Source: Rhizobium sp. CCGE 510 (GTDB lineage: Bacteria; Pseudomonadota; Alphaproteobacteria; Rhizobiales; Rhizobiaceae). Taken from it: 64,000 nucleotides of DNA. The stretch covers positions 1-64,000 of the forward strand of contig NZ_AEYF01000018.1 of assembly GCF_000292525.1 (NCBI RefSeq), in the 5' to 3' direction. This document shows, one piece after another, positions 17,614 to 26,327 of the stretch (its first letter is position 1; every line of letters starts with the position of its first letter). The notes beneath the pieces are model-generated. The model was not told the origin of the DNA and did no database searches. It was given only the letters and a program-made list of their open reading frames with translations. Made by a program: the position numbers and the translations under genes.

Positions 17614-18708
17614 TCAGCGCGCGGCGAATTTGGCCTGCTGGCGCTTGGCCGAAGCAAGGATCGACTCCTGCGTCAGCCCGTCATTGCGGACCATCACCGC
17701 GTCGAAGGCGAGATCGACGGTCACCGTCTTCACATCCTCGTTCTGGTAACCGAGCGCGAGAGAGCCCAGCGGCCGTTCGTAGGGCATGGGACCGATCTCC
17801 GGCAGCACGACCATCTGGTCGAAGGCCTGCGGGGCATTGTTGACGGACGGCGCAGGCGGCGCCACCAGGACATGGGCACCCGGAGCGAGAGCGGGTGCCG
17901 CATTATAGCGCGCGCTCGGCGTCGAGCCGGCATAGGAGGTCGCCGACATCGGCACCGGCACGTTGGCCGGCGTCTCGTAATCTTCCGAACTCTGCAGCTG
18001 GTCGCGGGTGATCTTGCGGCTGTTGGAGGCGACCATCACGCCGGTTGCGATCTGGCCTTCCGGATTGACGCCGGGAATACGGCTGCCTTTCGGCGCGTAG
18101 GAGGCCATCAGATAGGGCATGTCGTGGCCGTCCATGCGGGCACGACCGACATATTGCACGCGCACCTTGCCTGTGCCGCTGTGCTGCAGATCCAGCATGT
18201 CGGCCGTCTTGTTCGAGAGGTCGATGATGCGGCCTTCGTGATAGGGGCCGCGATCGTTGACGCGCACGATGACGGAGGAACCACTTTCGAGATTGGTCAC
18301 GCGCGCATAGCTCGGCAAGGGGAAGGTCGGATGCGCCGCGGAAAGATGCATCTGATCGTAGACTTCGCCGTTCGCCGTCAGGCGCCCATGAAAGGCCGAG
18401 CCATACCAGGAAGCAATGCCAACCTTACTATAGGCAAAGTCTTCCTTCGGATAATACCACTTGCCCTTCACCTCGTAAGGGTTGCCGACGATGTAGCGGC
18501 CGCCGCCCTTGGGGATATTGTTGCCGGTGGCGACCCGTGGGCTCGCCTTCACGCCATATTCGGATTCGGAGAAGTATTCTTTGCCGTGGGCTTTTTTCTT
18601 CGGCACCGCCTGCGTTGTGCCGCACGCCGCAACCGTCGCACACATCGCCGATATCGCCAGCCACCGTGCTGTCGTTGCGAAAGACGCCGCCCCGTATCCC
18701 AATTTCAT
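17614..18708 (-). CDS. rlpA: RlpA-like septal ring lytic transglycosylase, lipoprotein
   Basis: A 364-residue lipoprotein. The signal ends in the lipobox VAAC with Cys29 as lipidated residue, so it is anchored to a membrane on the periplasmic side, probably the outer. The double-psi beta-barrel domain lies at about residues 95-190, with GIASWYG, FHGRLTANGE and VRVNDRGPY, the last containing the catalytic Asp of RlpA. RlpA cleaves denuded glycan strands at the division septum. No C-terminal SPOR domain is seen; the last 150 residues are low-complexity and Ala/Pro rich, so septal recruitment must differ from E. coli. ATG at 18708 chosen over an upstream TTG. dacC follows after about 75 bases: two wall enzymes in one operon. 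Confidence 0.92.
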   Translation of the reverse strand: MKLGYGAASFATTARWLAISAMCATVAACGTTQAVPKKKAHGKEYFSESEYGVKASPRVATGNNIPKGGGRYIVGNPYEVKGKWYYPKEDFAYSKVGIASWYGSAFHGRLTANGEVYDQMHLSAAHPTFPLPSYARVTNLESGSSVIVRVNDRGPYHEGRIIDLSNKTADMLDLQHSGTGKVRVQYVGRARMDGHDMPYLMASYAPKGSRIPGVNPEGQIATGVMVASNSRKITRDQLQSSEDYETPANVPVPMSATSYAGSTPSARYNAAPALAPGAHVLVAPPAPSVNNAPQAFDQMVVLPEIGPMPYERPLGSLALGYQNEDVKTVTVDLAFDAVMVRNDGLTQESILASAKRQQAKFAAR

Positions 18709-19159
18709 ATGTCCCACGCCGCTCAACGATCGTTATGGTTAAGGAACTTTGCCCCATACTGGGCCAACACGCCTTATCCCCACCCGCCTAACGAGGGTTT
18801 AATCTTGCTAAGTTCGTGGCAAATTTGCGAACGATTTCGCATCGATAGCGACAATTCTAATGATTATGGTTTATAAATCGCTAACGCGACGCTTGCCGCC
18901 CTGCCCTGCCGCCGCCGCAAATAGGCCCGAAATTTCCGTGCCGATGCGGGGCATATGGTAAGCATCCGCCGTCTCCGAAGATCCCGAAAAGCGCCAGATT
19001 GAGACACCGCAGGCGGGTCCGTCATAAGCGGCAACACAGCGGTTCGGCCCCACCTGCCCATCCCTGCGCAACGCGGATAGCTGATTTGACACTTGGTGGG
19101 CGCATGGGAACGAAATGTCCGCTGCGGGCTTTGAAGATAGAGGCCTTCGGAGGATTACC
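18709..19159. other. Intergenic region upstream of rlpA
   Basis: About 450 bp with no gene I can support. The part 18770-18890 is clearly AT-richer than the surroundings and probably carries the rlpA promoter. A GGAAC at 19106 precedes the small gene at 19160, but the -10 position 17 bases on reads CTTT, so I do not call an EcfG promoter. Confidence 0.4.
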
Positions 19160-19363
19160 ATGAACGCTGAAACCATGACGCAGCTCGAAACAGTCAGCCA
19201 GCAATTGCATGCGCGATCTCGCGCGCTTTCTCAGCCCGACATGGACAACGACATCGCAATGCTGATGGCGGCACTCGCGGTGACGATGGAGGCGGTGCGA
19301 TCTCTCTGCGAGGATATGGATCAACTCAACGGTCCGAAAGGCCTCGGATCCGACGGAGGCTAA
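19160..19363 (+). CDS. Small hypothetical protein
   Basis: A 67-residue soluble, mostly helical protein (TQLETVSQQLHARSRAL, then MDNDIAMLMAALAVTMEAVR). No family recognised. GGAGG seven bases before the ATG at 19160 is a strong ribosome binding site and is the main reason for calling it. Pattern of hydrophobic residues every three to four positions suggests a helical hairpin or coiled coil. It stands alone, convergent with the GYD-domain gene. Confidence 0.65.
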   Translation: MNAETMTQLETVSQQLHARSRALSQPDMDNDIAMLMAALAVTMEAVRSLCEDMDQLNGPKGLGSDGG

Positions 19364-19394
19364 AACAGGATGATTTAAAGCCAGGTCCGCGCCT

Positions 19395-19721
19395 CTACGC
19401 TGCCGGTGGGCGATACCGAACTGACTTCGCCTTCCCCAAGGCTTCGATCGTATCCTCGACGCTGAGCAGGACAGTGGTTTCCATGGAACTGACTGCTCCT
19501 CCCGCCCCGATCGCAAGCGCGACAGCCGCCATCGAGATGTTATCGGGCGCCTCCCACAGATTCCAGCCATCATGCTCGCCAAAGGCGTACCAGAATCCAT
19601 GAAGCTTGCCGCCAACCGATTCAATGTAACGACGGGCCGCCTCTCGGCGGTCCTCGGGGTTTTCGATCATGCGCGCCCATGTTTCGGGCGTGTAGCTGAA
19701 GCGCGTGAGATACATGGCCAT
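19395..19721 (-). CDS. GYD-domain protein
   Basis: A 108-residue soluble protein of the GYD family, a ferredoxin-like dimeric alpha/beta barrel fold. Typical features: YLTRFSYTPETW at the start, a central GKLHGFWYAFGEHDGWNLWE and a helix starting NISMAAVALAIGAGG. The name-giving Gly-(Tyr/Phe)-Asp region reads GEHDG here. Function of the family is unknown. GGAGG eight bases before the ATG at 19721 fixes the start. Confidence 0.85.
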   Translation of the reverse strand: MAMYLTRFSYTPETWARMIENPEDRREAARRYIESVGGKLHGFWYAFGEHDGWNLWEAPDNISMAAVALAIGAGGAVSSMETTVLLSVEDTIEALGKAKSVRYRPPAA

Positions 19722-19980
19722 GGTTATTTCCTCCGCCAGAACAACACAGTAAACGCTCAAGCGGGCGAGAACGCCAGTCATTTCCAATGTGCGGAACGGG
19801 CAAAGACTTATGCGCCGGAATTGCAATCGGTGCAGATGCCGACAAATGCTGCCGGGTAAGTTGACGCTGCTACCAAAGCTGCTAAAAAGCCAGCCATCGA
19901 GTGATTGGGTCGCAAACCGGAAACAATAGCCGGTTCGCAGAAATCAACGGAATGTCGATTTCTCACCCTTTCAATCAGAT

Positions 19981-20070
19981 GGAAGAGTGTCCGAGTGGTT
20001 TAAGGAACCGGTCTTGAAAACCGGCGTGCGGGAGACCGTACCGTGGGTTCGAATCCCACCTCTTCCGCCA
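19981..20070 (+). tRNA. tRNA-Ser (anticodon TGA)
   Basis: A 90-base serine tRNA. The acceptor stem GGAAGAG pairs with CTCTTCC, followed by discriminator G and an encoded CCA. The anticodon stem CCGGT/ACCGG holds the loop CTTGAAA with anticodon TGA at 20015-20017. The long variable arm (GTGCGGGAGACCGTACC region) is typical of tRNA-Ser, and the T arm GTGGGTTCGAATCCCAC is intact. Confidence 0.97.
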
Positions 20071-20838
20071 TACTGCCACGGCAGGGTTTTGCTCCCTCGC
20101 ATGATCTCAGAATGACGGTCGATCCGACCTGAAATCATAGATGGCCGGAAAAGCTTGCAAGTTGATGGCCGGGCAATAGCTTTGCAACGCCGGCGGGTGT
20201 GTCCGACATGTTTGTAGGGTCGCGGTGCAATCCGATTAACGCGATTGAGGGCCTGGATTTAGGGTGACCGGCAGCTGAAGACGCCGCCCCACTCACGAAA
20301 ACAGCGAGTAGACCCAGAGGCCAACAGAACCCCAGAAGATAACCGGCATCAGTATCATTCCCAAAACGAAAATCTTTGTCACCGCAGAACTCCGCAACAC
20401 TACCAATGCTGCGAAATCTATTACGGTGACCGTGAGTTGCCATGGGCACGAAGTCCGGGACCGATCGGACCTTGGTCTAAGTTTCGATCGCTTATTGCTT
20501 AGTCAAATCGGATCGACGGAGGGAATTGCAGCAGTTCAGAGTGCGAAAGCATTCAGCCGCGCGATGAAGCGCCCTTTCCCACCGTGGCGTTCAAAGATTA
20601 AATGCAGTCTGTCGGATTTTGGCCAGGAAACCTGGCTTCAGGATATTGCGAATGAAGGCCTCGCAGGCAACAATAATAGCCCGGTTCTCAAGAACGTTGG
20701 CGGCAGCCGGTTTCTCCCTTGGGGATATCCTGTTCCATTGTTTCTTGCGCGCTATATCCTCGACCCATATTCTTGGTGCCGAATTGTATCCCACCAACCA
20801 GGCGGGATAGAATAGCAAACCACCGAAGGGCGAGTACG
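20071..20838. other. Gene-poor region downstream of tRNA-Ser
   Basis: About 770 bp between the tRNA and the next clear gene. Apart from one possible 29-codon gene (20293-20382, minus) I find nothing convincing. Longer open frames here lack ribosome binding sites and recognisable domains. I saw no integrase gene and no repeated tRNA 3' end within the window that would mark an integrated element. Confidence 0.4.
20293..20382 (-). CDS. Candidate 29-residue single-pass membrane peptide
   Basis: A GTG at 20380-20382 opens a frame of 29 codons reading VTKIFVLGMILMPVIFWGSV and ending WVYSLFS. Nearly the whole peptide is one hydrophobic helix with a Lys at the N-terminal side. GGAG lies seven bases upstream. 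No homologue is recognised; evidence is the binding site plus the membrane-helix composition. Confidence 0.4.
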   Translation of the reverse strand: MTKIFVLGMILMPVIFWGSVGLWVYSLFS

Positions 20839-21228
20839 ATGAAGTTGGGTTGGCAACCACGGAAATGGCTCGAGAAAAAGACCAAGCGAGGTATCCGCGG
20901 CTACCCCGTCGGTACGATCGCTTACTATGGTCCCGACGCCAGCCGCGCCACGAAGGCGGCCGTCAGCATCATCCCGGCGCCGAATGCGGAGTTGACCGAT
21001 ATGCGCCGATGGTTTGCCGAAACCGGCGATCTGAGAAGAGACGAAGCCGTTATCGCCGAGATCGCGGCATTCCTGCGCGAGAACGACGTGAAATCGGTGG
21101 CGGCGATGGATGGAATCCTCGGTTGCCCTCACGAAGAGGGAATCGACTATCCGCTCGGCGAGGCTTGTCCGGATTGCTCCTATTGGAATGGGCGAAACCG
21201 CTTTACAGGTAAGCTTGAGGCAGATTGA
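20839..21228 (+). CDS. Hypothetical protein with a C-terminal Cys/His cluster
   Basis: A 129-residue basic protein. Near the C-terminus it has GCPHEEGIDYPLGEACPDCS: three Cys and one His in a spacing (CPH-x12-CPDC) that could bind zinc. The N-terminal half (GIRGYPVGTIAYYGPD, then TKAAVSIIPAP) looks like a small beta domain, and MRRWF begins a helical middle. I have seen similar proteins in rhizobia but know no function. The ATG at 20839 has AAGGG nine bases upstream; the frame is open before it without support. Confidence 0.7.
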   Translation: MKLGWQPRKWLEKKTKRGIRGYPVGTIAYYGPDASRATKAAVSIIPAPNAELTDMRRWFAETGDLRRDEAVIAEIAAFLRENDVKSVAAMDGILGCPHEEGIDYPLGEACPDCSYWNGRNRFTGKLEAD

Positions 21229-21300
21229 ATTCCCGACGGCTTGTGCTCGATAGATCCGGTCCGAGCGCACAGCAGGCTCGCATGTTCATACCAAGCGCCG

Positions 21301-22731
21301 TCATTCTCCTTCGGAATTGGTTCGGCGCCGGCAGGTCCCGGCTGCGATGGTGAGCGCGATGGCGATCAATGCCGCTGCGACGCCGAAGGTGATCTGCATG
21401 CCTGAATGCACGGCCTCGGGATGCGCCGCGGCGATCTCGGATGTCACCGACGCTTGCGCGAAAATCGCCCCCATGACGGATGCGCCGGTAATCAGTCCGA
21501 GATTGCGCGACAGGTTGAGCATGCCCGAGAGGACGCCCCGCTGGTCGGCGGGGACATCCGCCATAACAGCCGTGTTGTTGGCTGCCTGGAACAGCTGATA
21601 GCCAGGTGTCAGCACGGCGATGGCGGCGATGTAGCCGGCGATTCCGGGTAGCACGGCGAGAGCGATGGATCCGATGGCCATGGCAACGAGCCCTGTGGCA
21701 ATGACCAAGGGCGCGTCCAGACGATCGACCAGGCGACCGGCCGGGACACCGCTAAGGATGGAGATGACGGGACCAATCGACATGACGGCTCCAACCAGCG
21801 CTTCGTTGAGCCCGAGCGCACGGGAGAGATAGAAGGGCGCGACCACCAGCGTCGCCATCATGACAGTCGAAACGAGCGCGTTCATCGCCAGGCTGCCGGT
21901 GAGCACACGATTGCGGAACACCGCCAGCTGGATCAGCGGGGATGCCGTTCTGACCTCGGCAAAGACGAAGAGAGCGGCGCCGAGACCGGCGGCGAACAGC
22001 AAGGCCATGTTCGACAGACCAAAGCTGCCATGTCCAATCGTCATTGCCAGCGCATAGGCTGAAAGCGTCAGGGCAAGCAGTAACGTGCCCACTGTATCGA
22101 AGCCGGCCCGATCCTTCTGCTTCTGGCCGCCGATATCGTCTGGGAGATAACGATAGGCGAGAACGAAGGTCGCAATGCCGAGCGGCACGTTGACGAGGAA
22201 GATTGCCGGCCAGCCGAAAGAGGCGATCGCAAGCCCGCCGAGCGACGGCCCAAGAGCCGTGCCGAACGCCGACATCGTTCCGAGCAGCCCCATGGCGCTC
22301 CCGGTCCTCGCCTTCGGCACCGTTTCACCGACAAAGGCCATGGTCAGCGCCATCATGATCGCCGCGCCCAGACCCTGCAGCGCGCGCGCTGCAATCATTA
22401 GCCACAGCGTCGGCGCCAGGCCGCAGAGGACCGAGGCCAGTGTGAAGAGCAGGATGCCGATGAGCAGCAGCCGTCGCCGGCCGGTGACATCACCAAGCCG
22501 CCCAACGCTGACGATCAGCGTAGTGATGGCGAGGAGATAAGCGAGCACGATCCACTGGACGTCCTGAAAGGACGCGTTGAACGCCCGCGCCAGGCTTGGC
22601 AGGCCGACATTGGCGATGCTGGTGCCGAGCGATGGCAGCAACATGGAGAGGGAAAGACTGGTGAGTGCCCAGCGGACGGAATATGTGCGTTCGACGCCGG
22701 CCTCGCCTGGCTCTGCAATGATCGATTTCAC
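21301..22731 (-). CDS. MFS drug/proton antiporter, DHA2-like (14 helices)
   Basis: A 476-residue major facilitator. The motif A region GRLGDVTGRRRLLLIG is near residues 72-87, motif C-like ALGPSLGGLAIASFGWPAIFL near 150-170, and the number of hydrophobic segments (about 14) and ending fit the DHA2/EmrB family of drug exporters. The GTG at 22731 has GAGGAG six bases upstream and gives a normal N-terminus; an upstream extension was rejected. A LysR gene is divergent 134 bp away and is the likely regulator. Substrate is unknown. Confidence 0.9.
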   Translation of the reverse strand: MKSIIAEPGEAGVERTYSVRWALTSLSLSMLLPSLGTSIANVGLPSLARAFNASFQDVQWIVLAYLLAITTLIVSVGRLGDVTGRRRLLLIGILLFTLASVLCGLAPTLWLMIAARALQGLGAAIMMALTMAFVGETVPKARTGSAMGLLGTMSAFGTALGPSLGGLAIASFGWPAIFLVNVPLGIATFVLAYRYLPDDIGGQKQKDRAGFDTVGTLLLALTLSAYALAMTIGHGSFGLSNMALLFAAGLGAALFVFAEVRTASPLIQLAVFRNRVLTGSLAMNALVSTVMMATLVVAPFYLSRALGLNEALVGAVMSIGPVISILSGVPAGRLVDRLDAPLVIATGLVAMAIGSIALAVLPGIAGYIAAIAVLTPGYQLFQAANNTAVMADVPADQRGVLSGMLNLSRNLGLITGASVMGAIFAQASVTSEIAAAHPEAVHSGMQITFGVAAALIAIALTIAAGTCRRRTNSEGE

Positions 22732-22750
22732 CGGGAACTCCTCGTTTACC

Positions 22751-22768
22751 CGCTCCTGAAACGGAGCG
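22751..22768. promoter_or_regulatory. Inverted repeat in MFS/LysR divergent region
   Basis: CGCTCC and GGAGCG form a perfect 6-bp inverted repeat around TGAAAC, about 20 bases before the MFS start. It could be a LysR operator or an RNA hairpin; position favours neither strongly. Confidence 0.3.
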
Positions 22769-22865
22769 AAACCAACATAACTCTCCGCAAGGCATGGCGG
22801 AACGCGCAGCATTTGCATTCTATTCTTGCGTTTGGCGCCGCATCAAACAGTGTTATATCGGATGC

Positions 22866-23759
22866 ATGTCGACGCCCGATCTCAACCTGCTTGTCACTCT
22901 GGATGTGTTGCTTGCCGAAGCCAGCGTTGCGCGCGCGGCCCAAAGACTGCGACTCAGCCCGTCGGCGATGAGCCGGCAGCTTTCGCGATTGCGCGAGACG
23001 ACGGGCGATCCGCTGCTGGTGCGCGCCGGCCGCGGCCTCGTTCCCACGCCCCGGGCGCTCGAACTCAGCCAGCGGGTTGGCCGGATCGTTGAGGATGTGC
23101 ACGCGGTCCTGCGCCCTGCCGAGGCGCTCGACCTTCAGCGCCTGGTCCGAACCTTCACCTTGCGCGGCAGCGAGGGCTTCGCCGAGAGCTTCGGACCCGA
23201 TCTTATCGCCCGTCTCAGTGATGAGGCGCCCGGCGTGCGGCTGCGTTTCGTTCAGAAGCCGGACAAGGACAGCGCCCCATTGCGCGACGGAAGCGTCGAC
23301 CTGGAAACCGGTGTTGTCGGCGAGACGATGGGACCGGAGGTGCGGGCGCAGGCCCTGTTCCGCGATCGCTTCATTGGTGTCGTTCGAACGGGGCATCCGC
23401 TCTGCCGGGACGATGTCACACCCTCCCGATATGCGGCTGGCCGGCACATCCATGTCTCGCGGCGCGGGCTCGACAAGGGGGTGATCGATGAAGCCCTTGA
23501 GGCGCTCGGGCTGGAACGGCAGATTGCCACCATCGTCGGCGGCTTTTCCACCGCGCTGGCTCTCGCCCGCGCCTCGGATCTGATCGCCAGCGTGCCGGAA
23601 CGGCACACCGGAGCTTTGCGCCAGGGGATGCACAGTTTTGCCCTACCGTTTCCGACCCCTGAGATCACCGTTTCACTGCTGTGGCATCCCCGGATGGATG
23701 CCGATCCGGACCATCGCTGGCTGCGCGGCTGCGTCCGCGATGTCTGCGCGGCGACGTGA
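22866..23759 (+). CDS. LysR-family regulator, probable control of the divergent MFS gene
   Basis: A 297-residue LysR-type regulator. The HTH lies at residues about 5-62 (DLNLLVTLDVLLAEASVARA then SPSAMSRQLSRLRE), a NodD/NahR-like opening with 'LNLL...LL'. The effector domain follows from about 90. The ATG at 22866 is preferred over an open extension upstream. Divergent placement next to the MFS exporter gene, with 134 bp between, is the classic LysR arrangement and suggests it controls that gene and itself; the inducer is unknown. Confidence 0.9.
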   Translation: MSTPDLNLLVTLDVLLAEASVARAAQRLRLSPSAMSRQLSRLRETTGDPLLVRAGRGLVPTPRALELSQRVGRIVEDVHAVLRPAEALDLQRLVRTFTLRGSEGFAESFGPDLIARLSDEAPGVRLRFVQKPDKDSAPLRDGSVDLETGVVGETMGPEVRAQALFRDRFIGVVRTGHPLCRDDVTPSRYAAGRHIHVSRRGLDKGVIDEALEALGLERQIATIVGGFSTALALARASDLIASVPERHTGALRQGMHSFALPFPTPEITVSLLWHPRMDADPDHRWLRGCVRDVCAAT

Positions 23760-23877
23760 TCGACGGGCCATGTTGGACCGAGAGGCGAACGACCGATCCG
23801 TTCGCAATGATTGACTATCGCGTGCCGACGTGATTTTCCGCCCGAGATCATCAGGCGAACCATCAGGCGAGAACATC

Positions 23878-24102
23878 ATGGCCGACGACATCATCGTAAA
23901 GGACAGCAATGGAAGCCAGCTTCACGACGGCGATTCCGTAACGTTGATCAAGGACCTCAAGGTCAAGGGAACTTCGGAGACGCTGAAGCGCGGAACGCTG
24001 GTCAAGGGCATTCGCCTGACCGACAATCCCGGCGAGATCGAGTGCAACACCAAGCAGGTCAAAGGCTTGGTGTTGAAAACGGAATTCCTCAAGAAGACGT
24101 AG
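23878..24102 (+). CDS. PhnA/YjdM-like C-terminal domain protein
   Basis: A 74-residue protein matching the C-terminal domain of the YjdM/PhnA family: IIVKDSNGSQLHDGDSVTLI at the start, then KDLKVKGTS and a CNTKQVKGLVLKTEFLKK end. E. coli YjdM carries an additional N-terminal zinc ribbon that is absent here; the short form is common in rhizobia. Despite the old name, a direct role in alkylphosphonate use is doubtful. Its end overlaps the end of the convergent transglutaminase-like gene by 14 bases. Confidence 0.88.
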   Translation: MADDIIVKDSNGSQLHDGDSVTLIKDLKVKGTSETLKRGTLVKGIRLTDNPGEIECNTKQVKGLVLKTEFLKKT

Positions 24103-24931
24103 GATCGGCCTTATCAGCCCCCTCCTGCGGCACTTCCTTGGTGATCACCTCGAAGCGGGAGAGCGTTGCCGGGCCGAAGGCCGTCGACATTGCGACGTCG
24201 GTGGCGTCGCGGCCGGTCCCCATCAGTATTCGACCGATGCGCGGCGTATTGTGGCGGGCATCGACCGTATGCCAGTGGCCGCCGAGAAACACCTCGAACC
24301 AGGCGCTGAAATCCATCGGATTGGGATCGATCGGGACGCCGATATCGCCGAGATAACCGGTGCAGTATCGGGCTGGGATATTCATGCATCGGCAAAGCGC
24401 GATGGCGAGGTGGGCAAAGTCGCGGCAGACGCCTGCCTTGTCGGTGAAGCCGCCATGCGCGGTTCGCAGCAGATCGGCCTTCTGGTAGTCAAAGGTGATG
24501 TGGTCATGAACGAAATCGCAGATCGCCTGGACGCGCGCCCAGCCGAGCGGCGTCGACGAGAATGTTGCCCAGGCAAAATCGCCAAGCCTGTCGGTGTCGC
24601 AATAGCGGCTGCCGAGGAGGAAGACGAGCACATCGTCCGGCAGATCGTTGATCGCATGCTGGATGGCATCGTCGGGAACGACGTCGGGCTGGCCACTGTC
24701 GTAGATCTCGAATTCCGTGGAAATCGTCGTCACTCCCGCCGGGGCGACGATCCGGCTGCAGGCGTTACCAAAACCGTCGGTATATTCCCAGGCCTCGATC
24801 GGCCGGTCGAATGTCAGGACCTGCTCAGTGAGAAGATCGGTACGGCGGGAAGGATGAATGCTGAGAGCAAGCAGCATCGGCGTCGGTTGTATGCATTCAT
24901 AGCCCAGATGAAACCCGGCGCGTATCTTCAT
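24089..24931 (-). CDS. Transglutaminase-like protein, catalytic His replaced
   Basis: A 280-residue protein of the bacterial transglutaminase-like superfamily. The core Cys is Cys169 in AGVCRDFAHLA, and the Asp is Asp224 in WHTVDARHN. Where the usual His-Ala-Trp triad strand should be (compare THAWCQIY in the neighbouring gene) this protein has FSAWFEVF, with Ser at the His position; His227 in ARHN may substitute. It could be a thiol peptidase/isopeptidase variant. The ATG at 24931 has GAGGAA upstream. A predicted EcfG promoter lies at 24972-24996. It follows the second transglutaminase gene on the same strand by 131 bp. Confidence 0.85.
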   Translation of the reverse strand: MKIRAGFHLGYECIQPTPMLLALSIHPSRRTDLLTEQVLTFDRPIEAWEYTDGFGNACSRIVAPAGVTTISTEFEIYDSGQPDVVPDDAIQHAINDLPDDVLVFLLGSRYCDTDRLGDFAWATFSSTPLGWARVQAICDFVHDHITFDYQKADLLRTAHGGFTDKAGVCRDFAHLAIALCRCMNIPARYCTGYLGDIGVPIDPNPMDFSAWFEVFLGGHWHTVDARHNTPRIGRILMGTGRDATDVAMSTAFGPATLSRFEVITKEVPQEGADKADPTSS

Positions 24932-24971
24932 TGTGGCTTCCTCGCGTCCCACAGAGGTGGCGTGACTATGC

Positions 24972-24996
24972 AACGTCGATCGCGCTGCCCGGTTCC
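24972..24996 (-). promoter_or_regulatory. Predicted EcfG promoter upstream of transglutaminase-like gene
   Basis: On the minus strand GGAAC (24996-24992), a 16-base spacer and CGTT (24975-24972), a full consensus match, end 40 bases before the ATG at 24931. It suggests that this gene, but not necessarily the upstream one, belongs to the general stress response. Confidence 0.65.
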
Positions 24997-25062
24997 CGCA
25001 GCCGCGATTGTCGCCGCGCCCAAACCTCGGGATGTCCTACATTACTTCGGAGGTAATCGAGA

Positions 25063-25935
25063 TTACCTCGTGGTGACGTTGACTTGCACCGTCATGCTGT
25101 CGAAATCCGTCCCATCCCCGTCATAACTGCCGCTCAACGGGACTGCCTGGCGCGGATCGCGGGCAACGGCGACACGAATGAGATCGCGGTTGCCAACGAT
25201 CCCATTGGTCGGATCGAACTCCGCCCAGCCGGCGCCCGGAAGATAAATCTGGCACCACGCATGGGTGGAACCGCCGCCGAGCACGGTGGAGCCGTCGCGA
25301 TCGGGTACATAGACATAACCGGTGACAAACCGCGCCGCGAGGCCGAGGACGCGTGCCGCCTCCATCATCAGCAGCGCGAAATCCCGGCAGGTGCCGGAGC
25401 GAAGCTGCAAAGTCTGCTGCGGCGTCTGCGTTCCGTGCTCCATCCGGCGCGCATAGACGAAGCTTTCCCGAATGGCGTAACAGAGCGTCATCAGCAGATG
25501 CCCGGTCTCTGTCGGACGTCCCTGCCGCACGAACTGACGCGCCCAGCGTCCGACATCGTCATTGGGGTCGCGATAATGGCGCTGCATCGCCGGCGTCAGA
25601 TCGGCAATTTCGTCCTTGTCGTAGGAAAATGGATAGGTCAGGGCCTGGTCGTCCACCTTGAGATCCAGGGCGACCTGGGGCGTATGATCGAGCGTGATCC
25701 AGGTTTCGAAACGAAGCTCGGACGCCGGCTTCGAAAAATCGATGAGCGCCACGCAATTGCCGAAAACATCGTGGATCCAGCGCACATGACTTTCCTCAGG
25801 ATATATCGTCAACGACGCTTCGATCAACCGCTGGTCGAAACTGTCGCGCGGCCGGAACATCAGCCGATGCTCGCCGAAATCGACCTCTCTGACGTACCGA
25901 TAGGACGTGATGTGGCGGACGGAAAAAATCGTCAT
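25063..25935 (-). CDS. Transglutaminase-like cysteine peptidase-fold protein with complete triad
   Basis: A 290-residue transglutaminase-like protein. The N-terminal domain (IFSVRHITSYRY, then FRPRDS) is the bacterial transglutaminase-like N-terminal region, and the core has Cys183 in SGTCRDFALLM, His225 in GSTHAWCQIY and Asp241 in AEFDPTNG, a complete catalytic triad. No signal peptide is seen, so it is probably cytoplasmic. Family members act as proteases or isopeptidases and are often found next to proteasome-like or alpha-E genes; none is present here. ATG at 25935 fits the family N-terminus; a 36-residue Arg/Glu-rich extension from 26043 lacks a binding site. Confidence 0.9.
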   Translation of the reverse strand: MTIFSVRHITSYRYVREVDFGEHRLMFRPRDSFDQRLIEASLTIYPEESHVRWIHDVFGNCVALIDFSKPASELRFETWITLDHTPQVALDLKVDDQALTYPFSYDKDEIADLTPAMQRHYRDPNDDVGRWARQFVRQGRPTETGHLLMTLCYAIRESFVYARRMEHGTQTPQQTLQLRSGTCRDFALLMMEAARVLGLAARFVTGYVYVPDRDGSTVLGGGSTHAWCQIYLPGAGWAEFDPTNGIVGNRDLIRVAVARDPRQAVPLSGSYDGDGTDFDSMTVQVNVTTR

Positions 25936-26116
25936 CGGCCGCCGCCCGGTAATCTTTTCACTTCCTTGCTCCAGACGGCGGCGCCGCTTTTCCTCTACGG
26001 AGGCGCCCTCGCCGCTTCCCCGCTCATCCCGATTTCTTGTCATATAAGCACATTCGAAAGATTGCTATTCTACATCAACCGATCGACGGCAGAGCCGTCC
26101 AACCTAAGAGGATAAA

Positions 26117-26233
26117 ATGCATATCATCTGGGACGTTCTGACGCTTCTGCTGACAATCGGCTCGCTCTATGGCGGTCGCGAATATCGGATCATTCGCGCC
26201 CGTGCCCGCGCCCAGAACTGGGGCAACTTCTGA
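26117..26233 (+). CDS. 38-residue membrane protein
   Basis: An ATG at 26117, preceded by AGAGGA at five to six bases, opens 38 codons reading MHIIWDVLTLLLTIGSLYGG followed by a strongly basic tail (REYRIIRARARAQ) and ending NWGNF. One N-terminal hydrophobic helix with a positive cytoplasmic tail predicts a single-pass inner-membrane peptide. A terminator follows about 95 bases later. No named family is recognised. Confidence 0.6.
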   Translation: MHIIWDVLTLLLTIGSLYGGREYRIIRARARAQNWGNF

Positions 26234-26327
26234 TTGGCGGATACGTCGAATGACGTAAAGCCACGCGCTTAAGGAAATGCTTCATTAGCCGAGACGGCGT
26301 CTATCCGTCCATTCTCCCTGTTATTGC

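Noticed and set aside
19106..19131. Possible EcfG promoter GGAAC-N17-CTTT before the small gene at 19160
   Set aside because: The -10 element lacks the conserved GTT.
20426..20815. 129-codon open frame in the gap after tRNA-Ser
   Set aside because: No ribosome binding site and no family; mixed composition.
20591..20860. Minus-strand frame with ENRAIIVA, similar to the end of short-chain dehydrogenases
   Set aside because: The similarity covers only six to eight residues and the flanks do not fit; too little for a pseudogene call.
19981..21300. Genomic island integrated at tRNA-Ser
   Set aside because: No integrase, no repeated tRNA end and no base-composition break seen downstream.
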